A stretch of DNA of 64,000 nt from Micromussa lordhowensis (lineage: Eukaryota > Cnidaria > Anthozoa > Scleractinia > Lobophylliidae): contig OZ026604.1 in assembly GCA_964020085.1 (NCBI GenBank), positions 12,959,542 to 13,023,541 of the forward strand. Direction: 5' to 3'. The notes under the pieces are model-generated. The model made no database searches, was not told the origin of the DNA, and saw only the letters and a list, made by a program, of their open reading frames with translations. Shown in pieces: positions 44,336-53,496 of this stretch; positions within the stretch are counted from its first letter, which is position 1; every line of letters starts with the position of its first letter. A program made the position numbers and the translations under genes.

Positions 44336-44725
44336 ACGGTCCGTAAGTTGCATTCCATTAGGGACACTTAGAATATTTTCCGCTGTGCTGGTTACTTGTA
44401 GAGGGGTCCAATGTCTTTACGGTCCGTACAGTTCGTAAGGACCGTAAAGTTGTTAACGGTCCGTTAAGAAGGGTTTACGGTCCGTAAGTTGCATGCCATT
44501 AGTGACACTTAGAATATTTTCCGCTGTGCTGGTTTCTTGTAGAGGGGTCCAATGTCTTTACGGTCCGTACAGTTTGTAAGGACCGTAAAGTTATTAACGG
44601 TCCGTTAAGAAGGGTTTACGGTCCGTAAGTTGCATTCCATTAGCGACACTTAGAATATTTTCCGCTGTGCTGGTAACTTGTAGAGGGATCCAAGGACTTT
44701 ACGGTCCGTACAGTTCGTTGTAGAA
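44336..44725. repeat. 141-bp minisatellite, copy D (about 2.7 units)
   Basis: Unit starts at 44336, 44477 and 44618. Contains gtacagttcgtaaggaccg and gtacagtttgtaaggaccg variants of the palindrome. Confidence 0.85.
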
Positions 44726-44729
44726 GAAG

Positions 44730-45697
44730 ACATAAACAAAGGAGCAAATTGGTGATCACAGTGAATTTGAACATCACAAAGAGATTGTCATTTTGCAGTT
44801 ATATTAGAAGACTGAAGAAGACATTGTTTCCATAAAAACACTTCAGTTTTTGTAGTATAAATACTAATTCTGACTTTTCATACATACACTTTGCCTTGAT
44901 ATGTAAATTCTTATGTTCTTGTCCCCACTAGTTTCTAGTTTTTGTCATGGCAAAGCCAATCCCAACCTCGCTTTCACACAAAAACATCTCGTTACATTTC
45001 ACACAACTATAAAAATTGTCATGGTCTATTACAAAGAACTCCATACATCATTAGGACATTAATTGAAACTGCATATTGTGTAAATATCAGAAGCCCGTGA
45101 TTGCACTCATGTAAGCACTTCTAGGCTCGTTTAAAAATCATTTTTTTGAATAAGAGCATTCCGCTGCATTTTTAACACCACAATAACACTTATGTAAAAA
45201 AAGACAAATGGAAATGTTCAATACAACACCATTTGATGGCCTTTACCTGCTGTGTGCCACGTGATGAACTAATCCTGCTGCTACAAGTGGTCGAATATAT
45301 GAAATCATTCTCTACCCTATTTAACTCGTGAATTGCGCATGCGCAACACGAGTTATCGTGGATAATGGGGAAAATGTGTCGCTCGATCGATGGGCTGTAA
45401 ACTTTATGCAAATGAGGTGCGCTCGCGGCTTACTTTTAAATTGCCGTCCATGTTTAACGAAGATAAGTTGTTCTAAAGATCTAAATTAAAAGATGCAAGG
45501 CTAAAGAAATTTCGGCTACCGAAAATGAGAACATCAAAAATCGTAAAATCGGTGAAGAGAACAAATTTTCAGTTCATGTAGACTTGATATTGATTCTACC
45601 GAAACGGAGGTCATTGAAGCACAGTTACGGTGCGGTAAATGTGCATGTAACGAGCGAAACGATAAAAATACAAAGCATTCATTTATTGTATCGTTTA
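44730..45697. other. Unassigned flank (copy of 8536-9518)
   Basis: Same non-coding block that follows gene Y in the other copies, with a small deletion near 44802 and an insertion at 44934. Includes the cacgagtt hairpin at about 45325-45356. Confidence 0.55.
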
Positions 45698-46311
45698 AGG
45701 CGGGGGTCCACCTGAAAGCCGTATTTTGGCTTGGTATTATGTTCTTAATGCAAATATCTCTTTTACGTTTCAAGCAATCAAGAATCTGTTCACTCATTAC
45801 ACACATCTATGTTTTGCGCCGTTTTGTAAATTTTTTGGTGATTTTTAAGTTTATTTGGAGACAGATAGTTTTTCTCAAATTATTAGTAAAATTTATGGAA
45901 ATAGGAAATTTTGAAGATTTGGTGTTGTTTTAAAATTAGAGTTTGAAGTTAAAAATTGATAGATACACAGTCACTAATTCGCGCGGGAAAACAGGGAAAC
46001 ATATAACTAAAATGGATAGCACTGAGGGAATTTACCTCAGTTAAGAGTTAGGTAGACCAGATAAGCTTCAAACTTTCGCAAAAGACCGACCAGTAAGAGT
46101 GATAAGACATATCTCCTGAACACCACAGTTTTATACCTGAACACCGACTGAAATTTTACTGCGAAGTCAAGAGACTCGAGGGTCTTTCATTCGGAATGTG
46201 TTGTTCAAGTCGATATTTTCGCGCCAAATGTCGCGCAGACTGAGCAATCTGGAACGTGATTGGCCGACTGGGTCGCCAGTGACGCATGCGCAATCGTTTT
46301 TCAGCTATGTC
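45698..46311. other. Unique block upstream of HC2
   Basis: Replaces the tRNA-like segment found before HC1 and before the 5' fragment at 39953. Begins ggcgggggtccacctgaaag. No recognised gene; contains gacgcatgcgc near 46282 and a tttaccaattt-like AT-rich middle. Either an insertion or the native left flank of HC2. Confidence 0.4.
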
Positions 46312-46438
46312 TCACCGAACAATTGCCAGTGATTTGCCAGTGAGGTAGTTGTTAGTGAGTATTATTCGTGGAATTTTCAGATACTCGACATTACCTTTTT
46401 TAAAACTTAGAGCTCAAACTGTGTTCATTCATCTGCAA

Positions 46439-47030
46439 ATGGAGCCACAAGCTGAAACAAGATGTTCTTGTTTTGAGGAAGGTCATCACGAGTCGATCGT
46501 TTTGCACCGGGGGTTTTCGCAAGCTACATGTACACAGAACACAGGTAAGAAGCTGAAACAAGATGTTTATGTAAGCGTATCTCGAAACACTGTTCCTTTA
46601 ATTTTTAAAATATAACTATTTATCTTTAGAGCTTACTAGATTTGACTTGTTTATTAATATTCGGTTGAAATTGTCTTCGGTAACCACTCGTAATTCGAAG
46701 CACATGTACACGGGTTTAACCTTTGCGAACCGTCAATTTGAGGAGGTTGGGGTATTCTCTTTCATATTAAGCGCAGTGCATAGCTGTATGAATGGAAGTG
46801 TTCATGATCAGTCTCGTGTATACTTGTATTCAGGAGCAGAGAGGTCGAGAAAACCCTTCACTCGCCGGGGTAATCCGAAAGGCGAGGAGACATGCCAAGC
46901 CTATGTCGAATCCCCCGCTCGCTGGGGTAATGCCATACCTATGGAAAGCGAGAAAAGCAGTTACAATATGCCACCAAGTCAAAGCCAAATGTCAGCAAAT
47001 CAAAGCCAAATGTCAGCAAATCAAAGCTAA
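46439..47030 (+). CDS. HC2 leader protein, two exons (predicted intron 46545-46629)
   Basis: Exon 1 runs from ATG 46439 (MEPQAETRCSCFEEGHH) to 46544 with donor cacag|gtaag; the intron ends tatctttag at 46629; exon 2 runs 46630-47030. Joined they give an uninterrupted 168-codon frame ending in the repeated SQSQMSAN motif. The exact joining of the frame supports splicing. The protein contains Cys-rich CSCFEEGHH and RRGNPKGEETCQAY segments but no known domain. Its stop at 47028 overlaps the next frame, so a frameshift in the short SQSQ repeats may hide an original fusion to the downstream polyprotein. Confidence 0.5.
46545..46629 (+). other. Predicted 85-bp intron in the Helentron leader (HC2)
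   Basis: GTAAGA donor and TTTATCTTTAG acceptor; same length and position in HC1 (9946-10030). The acceptor tract differs between copies (ctacttttctttag versus ctatttatctttag) yet stays a usable site. Confidence 0.5.
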
Positions 47031-47044
47031 GTACCAGGAAGTCA

Positions 47045-48610
47045 TTGTCAAATACAATCAAATCTTTGCTGAGTCAATTACATGTAGATACGAGCATATA
47101 TATTAAACATGAGCAAACGTGCGAGTGCAACAGTTCTATGAATGATCAGCATACCAAAACTAAAACTGAATGTATCGATCAGGATAATCCGATGACCACT
47201 CATGCTTTGTATACAGCAGAAATTAAATGTGTGATGTCGAGGGGCAGGCGTGTTTCTAAGTGTACGTTACCTTGTAGTAGAAACCGTGAAAGGGAACCCT
47301 CCAGGATTCCTTACAGAAAAGTTATCAGCCTATTCAGAAAGACAAGAATTGCTCGAAATCTTGCCAAATCATACCTTAAGAAGTACATTCCATATTCTTC
47401 TAAGCTAAAACTTATGTTGTATGAGTATAATCGTCATCATTTCAGTGAACGATTTGGAAGATCAAAGTGTGTGTTTTCCTCAAAAAAGTGCTTTGTCAGG
47501 CAAAACTTGTACAGGTCTGTTGTGCGACTAAGAACATTTAAGCACAAGAAGTCACCTTTGTTTTGCATGTATGTTGATGAGAGAATGCTGAAGGTTTTGA
47601 AACAGTGTCAGTTACAAACCTATCATGTTGCCAATAGGGTTCTCTCTCTAAGTGGTGACATTGAAAAGAACCCAGGTCCATCACATCAATGCAGTGTCAA
47701 TACTAATTCATCAGTTACCAGTTCAGCTGTTTCACTACTAGAATCTTGGTTGTCCTCATTAAATAGAACTGCACTTGATGTTGGAGGAGGAGGTGATTGC
47801 TTTTTTCGAGCTGTATCACATCAACTCTTTGGCAATCCCAATAACCATTTTCATGTGCACACCCTTGGTGTTCAGTATTTAGAACAATGCCCTGAACAGT
47901 CTATAGAGAGTAATACAGAGTCTTCTTGGCAGTATTATTTGAATAACATGTCATGTCAGGGAACATGGGCTGATGCAATTATTATTCAAGCAGTGGCAAA
48001 TTGTATCAATTTATCAAGTCACATTGCTGAATCAAATGAAACTTTCGTTCCTCCAGCTATTACTGTTGTTCAACCAGTGAATATGACACGAGGATGCACA
48101 AACATATACATTGGGCACATTGGTGAAATGCATTATGTGTCTACAGTAGAAAAAGGAAGTTCTGAGTTGAATGATAAACAGTGTACATGTAGTCAAATTT
48201 CAGTGGGAGACAAGGTTGTTATTGATAAAAATGAAAAACGCAGGGATTATATCAAGGAGTATATGAAAAAGAGAAGAGCTGATGCAGAATTCAGAAAAAA
48301 AGAGAATGAAAGTCTCAGACAAAAAAGATACTGCAACAATATTGAAAAAACTAGGGAGGAAAAGAGAAGAGCTGCTAAAAAAAGAAAAATGGCCAACCCA
48401 GAACATGTAAGGAAAATTGGCAAACAGTCCTTTAAGAAAAGGAAAGAACAGAATCCAGAACACATCAAGGAAATTAACAAAAAGTCCTTTAGAAAACGGA
48501 AAGCAGAGAATCCAGAGCACATAAGGGAAATTCAAAAACAAACTAAACGAAAGCAGAGAGCAAAAAATCCAGAACACACGTGTAGCAAACAAACAAATAA
48601 AAATGCCTAA
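47045..48610 (+). CDS. HC2 polyprotein part: basic region, 2A-like peptide, OTU protease, NPEH repeats
   Basis: 521 codons from a TTG-containing open frame; no ATG is fixed, and the first 18 residues may be out of the native frame because HC2 has 4 extra bases (TATA) at 47098 relative to HC1. Residues 1-200: Cys and Lys/Arg-rich (CVMSRGRRVSKC, RKTRIARNLAKSYLKK). Residues 204-212: GDIEKNPGP, a 2A-like ribosome-skipping motif (47654-47680) preceded by NRVLSLS. Residues 240-370: OTU cysteine protease, GGGGDCFFRAVSHQLFG with Asp251 and Cys252, and catalytic His363 in GHIGEMHYVS. Residues 395-515: strongly basic with four NPEH motifs about 20 residues apart. Ends at a stop caused by gcctaa at 48605; HC1 has an open frame here. 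In Helentrons the OTU may process the polyprotein or remove ubiquitin. Confidence 0.8.
   Translation: MSNTIKSLLSQLHVDTSIYIKHEQTCECNSSMNDQHTKTKTECIDQDNPMTTHALYTAEIKCVMSRGRRVSKCTLPCSRNREREPSRIPYRKVISLFRKTRIARNLAKSYLKKYIPYSSKLKLMLYEYNRHHFSERFGRSKCVFSSKKCFVRQNLYRSVVRLRTFKHKKSPLFCMYVDERMLKVLKQCQLQTYHVANRVLSLSGDIEKNPGPSHQCSVNTNSSVTSSAVSLLESWLSSLNRTALDVGGGGDCFFRAVSHQLFGNPNNHFHVHTLGVQYLEQCPEQSIESNTESSWQYYLNNMSCQGTWADAIIIQAVANCINLSSHIAESNETFVPPAITVVQPVNMTRGCTNIYIGHIGEMHYVSTVEKGSSELNDKQCTCSQISVGDKVVIDKNEKRRDYIKEYMKKRRADAEFRKKENESLRQKRYCNNIEKTREEKRRAAKKRKMANPEHVRKIGKQSFKKRKEQNPEHIKEINKKSFRKRKAENPEHIREIQKQTKRKQRAKNPEHTCSKQTNKNA
47654..47680 (+). other. 2A-like ribosome-skipping motif, intact
   Basis: Encodes GDIEKNPGP, matching the D(V/I)ExNPGP consensus, with an upstream hydrophobic/Ser run (RVLSLS) typical of active 2A-like peptides. 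The separation would fall between Gly and the final Pro. Confidence 0.8.
48184..48191. other. TACATGTA footprint in HC2
   Basis: HC2 cagtgTACATGTAgtc against HC1 cagtgTAgtc (11619-11620). Six bases, frame kept (two extra residues, CTCSQ versus CSQ). Confidence 0.8.
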
Positions 48611-49497
48611 ACAAGGAAAATAGTTGCCAATTTACATGCAACTGCACCACCTGCTGAAATGCTATTTCAAAATGTGCAAAATCCATCGAAACCACAAAAA
48701 ATGAAAGCAATGTAATTTCCATGATAAAGTTATTTCACAATAACATTAAATGTGGCCCAGAATACATTTGTATCTGTTGTGACCAGTTGTGGTACAGGTC
48801 CTCAGTAGTGAAATGTGACTCTAACAAGTACAAGGCATGTTCACAAGATGTTGTCAAGTCTTGTGTCACTGGCTTAAAAAGTGTAAACAATACTGAATGG
48901 ATTTGCACAACTTGTGACTCAAATCTAAAGAAAGGCAAGTTGCCCATCTGTTCTAAAAGCAATAAAATGAATTTTCCTGAGAAACCTGAATTGTTAAATT
49001 TGACACCATTAGAAGAACGGCTGATATCTCCTCGTATCCCATTCATGCAAATCCGTGAACTACATGTACCAAGATGTGGTCAGTTGTCTATTCATGGAAA
49101 TATTGTCAATGTACCAAGTGATGTAAATTCAACAGTGCACTGCCTGCCAAGGCTCATGAATGAATCACAGACCATTCCAATAAAACTTAAAAGACATCTC
49201 AGCTATACGCATCATTATCAGTTTCAGAATGTTAGACCTAAGAAAGTGTTAGATGCAGCCAAATATCTTGTAGACACAAGTGATTTATTTAAAAGTGAAG
49301 GTATAGAAGTGCAAAATGCATGGCTAGATACATGTAACATACGTTTGCAGTCTAGTACCCATGAAGAATGGAGTGAGTTTTTCCAAAACCCTGACACGTC
49401 AAGTGGTGATTTGCAAACTTATGAAGCTGTTGAAAAAGATGAAACACAAGATTGCCAATTGAAGCAGTGTTTCTACTACATGTACTCATGTAGATAA
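48611..49497 (+). pseudogene. HC2 DUF6570-like region
   Basis: Open from 48721 to 49497 (258 codons). Cys pairs CICCDQLWYRSSVVKC and CTTCDSNLKK suggest a zinc-binding segment, then LEERLISPRIPFMQIRELHVP and VLDAAKYLVDTSDLFKSEG. The stretch 48611-48720 has stops from a 1-bp gain at 48606 and a loss near 48700. Three TACATGTA scars lie here (49061-49068, 49329-49336, 49477-49484). They keep the frame and add HV, TC and MY-type residue pairs. Ends in a stop near 49495. Confidence 0.7.
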
Positions 49498-50714
49498 TAC
49501 GGGGAATGAAAAAGGTGATAGTGATGGCTGGTGTGAAGTTGATGAACGCCGTTCAGGGGTTACAGACACACTATTTCAGGAAGCAGACATAGCAGAAAAT
49601 GCAGATAGAATTATCTCTTTTGCACCAGGAGAAGGAAACAAACCATTAGGAGTCTTTATGGATAAATACTCTGAATATCTATCATTCCCGACAATATTCT
49701 GTGGGAAACGAAGACCTGACAATAAGGAAAGAAAGATCCCTGTACCTTATAGTACAGTTTGCAAATGGGAGTTAAGGTGTCAGGATAGAAGAGTTGCAAT
49801 GTCTGTGCCAAACATATTTTATAAGCTAAAAAAACTGCAAATCAAGCAAATTCAAGCTACTGCTTCAATCTATATCTCTCAGAAAGTGTAAAACAAAGGG
49901 GAAAAACTATACTGCTGGTGACTTGAAGTCAGAGGATTATCTTAACAAGCTTGTTCATCTTGATGAAGGTTTCAGAGTTTTAAAAAATGTTTAGAGGGTC
50001 ACCACCTTAGTTTGAAAAGTGCAAAAAAGACTTGTTTGCTATGATTCGTCAACTAGGCAACCCTACAGTGTACATGGTTTAATTTGCTCTTTTTCAGCTG
50101 CTGAAACAAGGTGGACTCATCTTCTCAAAACGTTAGGTAAAATTGTAGAGAAAAAAGATTACACTGATGATGAGATCAAACAAATGACGTGGGAACAAAA
50201 ATCAGATCTTATACAAAAAGATCCTGTCACTTGTGCAAGAAACTTTGACCACATGGTCCAGTTGTTTAGTCGTGACATCTTAAAAAGCAGTGTAATGCCA
50301 GTAGGAGAAATAGTGGATTATTTTTATAGAGTTGAGTTTCAACAAAGAGGAAGCCCACATACATGTATTCATGGTTTATTTTGGGTTAAGCAAGCTCCAC
50401 AGTATGAAAAAAATCCAAATGAAGAAATTGTCGCTTTTGTTGATGAGTATATCACCTGCCAAAAACCAGACAGTTCAAGTGAAATGGAAGATCTTGTAAA
50501 CTTGCAAATGCACAGGCATGCCAAAACATGTAATAGAGCAGGGCATAAAATATGTAGATTTAACTTCCCACTGCCACCAATGCCAAGGACAATGATTTTA
50601 ACACCTGTTGAAAATCCCTGCTTTGATGAAGAAATACAGAAAAAGGTAAAACAAAATGCTGAAAAAATAAGAGAGGTTTTAGACAGCATGAAACTGAGAA
50701 GACATCACATTTGA
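49498..50714 (+). pseudogene. HC2 Rep N-terminal domain with interrupted HUH motif
   Basis: Frames 49658-49891 and 50019-50714. The second holds FSAAETRWTHLLKTLGKIVEKKDYTDDEIKQMTWEQ, including the 70 bp missing from HC1, and RVEFQQRGSPHTCIHGLFW. The HUH pair, HIH in HC1, is split to H-T-C-I-H by TACATGTA at 50360-50367. Frameshifts: extra bases near 49869-49875, an extra t with stop at 49991, a 7-bp TACAGTGTA scar at 50064-50072 plus AATT at 50080, and a loss near 50691. Helitron Rep nicks donor and target; the altered metal-binding pair should abolish this. Confidence 0.75.
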
Positions 50715-51476
50715 AGATTTTCTTAACAAATTACACCTAACTGAAGAAAGTTACATCTTAGCTACAGTGTATAAGAAATACTTTAAAGTGTGACACATTA
50801 TTTTTGAAAAGGGCACCATCAGAAATAAGAATTAATAGTTAATTTGCTCAAAGCCTGGCAAGCCAACATGGACATTCAATATGTACTAGATCCTTATGCA
50901 TGTGCTACATACATTCTCTCTTACATTACAAAAGGCCAAAGCGGTATGAGCAGACTTCTAGAAAAAGCAAGTGAAGAAGCAAAATCTGGTAACAATGATA
51001 TTACAAATAGAGTCAGGCATATTGGAAACAAATTTCTAAGTGCAGTTGAAATCAGTGCTCAAGAAGCTGTGTATCTTGTATTACAAATGCCAATGAGAAG
51101 ATCCACGCGTGATTTTCAGTTTATCAGCACCTCACCTCTTGATGAAAGGACCTTCTTGTTGAAAAAAATGGATAAACTTAAGGAGTTGCCTGACAATTCA
51201 CCTGACATAGAAGCTGACAACATCATTAAACGCTATCAAAGGAGGCCAAAACAATTAGAAAAGCTGTGTTTGGCTGGCTTTGTTGCATGGTTTAACTACA
51301 GTATGTTAAAGATGAACATGCAGATAGCACACATTCTAGTGAACCATCAGTTACACGTCTTGATGACTTCATGCCAGAAACTATATGTAATTTTGATGAC
51401 AACACTGATGATGACCCTAATAATATTGATGTCACCGACTCTGAAACTGAATATGAGCCAAGTGAATACAAACTAA
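50715..51476 (+). pseudogene. HC2 Rep tyrosine region
   Basis: Frame 50844-51476 with [19 protein letters not shown] and YILSYITKG, the two-tyrosine catalytic region, then [33 protein letters not shown] intact where HC1 is frameshifted. A TACAGTGTA scar at 50763-50771 and an 8-bp loss at 50838-50840 lie upstream. TACAGTA at 51297-51303 shifts the frame after FVAWFNY. Confidence 0.75.
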
Positions 51477-51724
51477 AAGGTGGTATGAAACTAGTAAAAC
51501 GAAAGAAACCTAAAATTATCCGATCTGTCAGGTACCATAAAGATAAGGACCCACAAAACCATTATAGAGAGCAACTTATGCTTTATACATCATGGCGAAA
51601 AGAAACCACTGATTTAATAAGAGATTGTCAAACTTACCAAGAACGATTCAAACAGGTTAAGGATGATATCCTCAGTAACAGGCAGCATTATGAATACCAT
51701 TCAGAAATACTACAATATAGATAA
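51477..51724 (+). pseudogene. HC2 acidic linker
   Basis: Frame 51371-51724: [63 protein letters not shown]. Connects Rep to helicase. TACAATATA at 51711-51719 (HC1: TA at 15064-15065) shifts it out of the helicase frame. Confidence 0.65.
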
Positions 51725-53468
51725 AGCAGTGGAGGATATGCATAATTCTGAATGGGAGAACTTTGACACTGTTGCTCCAAATACCAAGCACATCAATAAG
51801 CAGGATTGTGCTGTTAAAAACCAGCCTAGTGAATGTTTTGGTTGCTTTGACCCTGGTAAAAGCAAGCAGCATAGCCAGTATGATTTGCTTGATGATATTG
51901 GGATCTTCCCTAGAAATAGTGATGAGGAGAATCTTGTTATAAAACGTATGTCTGATGATGGTTATTATGCACTTGTTCGCTCATTGAATGAAAAACAAAG
52001 GCAGTTTTTTTATCATGTCTTGCATTCAATTAAAACTACATTGTGTAAAGATGACCCTCTAAGATTGTTCCTAAGTGGAGGTGCTGGGGTTGGCAAAAGT
52101 ACGGTAACCAATGGGTTATATGAAGCACTGATAAGATATCTGAATAGTGTTGCAGGAGAAAATCCAGATGATGTCAAAGTTGTAAAAACAGCTCCCACTG
52201 GGAAAGCAGCATTCAATATAAAAGGCAATACATTACATGCTGCTTTTAAGATACCTGCCAATAGAGGTTTTGAGTACTGTGCACTGGACAGCGATAGATT
52301 AAACACCATTAGAACACAACTGAAGAAGCTAAAGGTTATATTCATTGATGAGATCTCTATGGTAGGAAGTGGCATGTTCAACTTTTTGAATTTAAGATTA
52401 CAACAAATAATGGGAAATAAAGAGCCATTTGGTGGAGTAAGCTTGATAACAGTTGGAGATCTTTTCCAGTTAAAACCAGTTTTTGATAAGTGGATCTTTG
52501 AAAATTGTCAAATGGGCTACAATGTTCTGGCAAGTAACATTTGGACAGAGTACTTCACCCTGTTTGAACTGACAGAAATAATGCGACAGAAAGATGACAA
52601 AGAATTTGCTGAACTACTCAATCGCTTGAGAGAGGGAAAGCACTCTGAAGAAGATATAGCTATTTTAAAGCAAAGACTTCTGAATATAGGGCCTGAAGAA
52701 GATACTTATCCTGTGAACATGACACATTTATTTACAACTAATACATCGGTAGATGCTCACAACTATGCTCTGTATACAATCTCAAAAACTGATAAAGCTC
52801 AGATCAAGGCTGTAGACATTATAGTTGGGGACATTTCTGATGATCTTAAGAAACAAATGAAAAACAAAATCCCAGATGATCCAACTAAGACATTGGGTTT
52901 ACATTCACTAGTGTCAGTAGCAACAAAAGCAAAATATGATCTGACAACTAATATTGATGTGACTGATGGACTCACTAATGGTGCAGAGTGTGTAATAGAG
53001 AATATTGACTACAGAGTGCAAAATTCCACCAGACCAAGTATTATTTGGGTATCTTTTCCACATCCTTATATAGGGAGAAAACAGCGTAGGGAAAATGCAC
53101 ATTTGTACAGAGCAAACATAAATAAAAGCTGGACACCAGTCTTAGAAGTAACAAGACAATTCCAAATCAATAAAAAAAATAAAGTGCAAGTTCTTCGGCG
53201 ACAATTTCCACTTAAGCCTGCTGCTGCTAAGACTATTCACCGTTGTCAAGGTGACACATTAGATGAAGCAGTTGTTAATTTTCCAATATCCACAAGGGAG
53301 CACATGCATTATGTTGGCTTGAGCCGAGTAAGAAACAGTTCTGCACTACATGTTCTAATGTTAAATGAAAACAAAATAAAGGTTAGTGAGAAAGTTAAAA
53401 AGGAAATGATCAGACTGAGAACAGAAAAAGTCCGTTTTCCGGCCGCACCACCTAATTATCTAATCTAG
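51663..53468 (+). CDS. HC2 PIF1-family helicase, intact frame
   Basis: 601 codons without interruption. SF1B/PIF1 motifs in order: I GGAGVGKST (about residue 138), Ia TAPTGKAAFN with TLHAAFKIP, II FIDEISMVG, III SLITVGDLFQLKPV, IV ELTEIMRQKDD, V IHRCQGDTLDEAVVNF and VI HYVGLSRVRNSSALHVL near the C-terminus. It would unwind 5' to 3' during rolling-circle transposition, in cis with Rep. The frame ends NYLI, but those last 13 residues are encoded by a 69-bp insertion absent from HC1; without it the frame would run on into the endonuclease. Family length and motifs are complete, so the helicase alone could be functional if expressed. Confidence 0.85.
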   Translation: MISSVTGSIMNTIQKYYNIDKAVEDMHNSEWENFDTVAPNTKHINKQDCAVKNQPSECFGCFDPGKSKQHSQYDLLDDIGIFPRNSDEENLVIKRMSDDGYYALVRSLNEKQRQFFYHVLHSIKTTLCKDDPLRLFLSGGAGVGKSTVTNGLYEALIRYLNSVAGENPDDVKVVKTAPTGKAAFNIKGNTLHAAFKIPANRGFEYCALDSDRLNTIRTQLKKLKVIFIDEISMVGSGMFNFLNLRLQQIMGNKEPFGGVSLITVGDLFQLKPVFDKWIFENCQMGYNVLASNIWTEYFTLFELTEIMRQKDDKEFAELLNRLREGKHSEEDIAILKQRLLNIGPEEDTYPVNMTHLFTTNTSVDAHNYALYTISKTDKAQIKAVDIIVGDISDDLKKQMKNKIPDDPTKTLGLHSLVSVATKAKYDLTTNIDVTDGLTNGAECVIENIDYRVQNSTRPSIIWVSFPHPYIGRKQRRENAHLYRANINKSWTPVLEVTRQFQINKKNKVQVLRRQFPLKPAAAKTIHRCQGDTLDEAVVNFPISTREHMHYVGLSRVRNSSALHVLMLNENKIKVSEKVKKEMIRLRTEKVRFPAAPPNYLI

Positions 53469-53496
53469 CGGAAACGGGCTTTGAGAAAGTCTAAAA
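53428..53496. mobile_element. 69-bp insertion with imperfect inverted ends, adds a stop
   Basis: HC2 acagaaa/ggagcc is contiguous in HC1 (17118-17130). The inserted 69 bp begins aagtccgttttccg and has gcggaaacgggctttga near its end, i.e. approximately inverse complementary. It is 23 codons long, one of which is TAG (53466-53468). Confidence 0.6.

Noticed and set aside
47654..47680. 2A motif as evidence of an integrated virus
   Set aside because: No capsid, polymerase or other viral gene nearby; the frame continues into Helentron OTU/Rep domains.
48200..48592. Minus-strand hydrophobic ORFs opposite the NPEH repeats (also 11720-12008)
   Set aside because: Shadow frames of the Lys-rich repeat; composition explains the Phe/Leu/Ser run.
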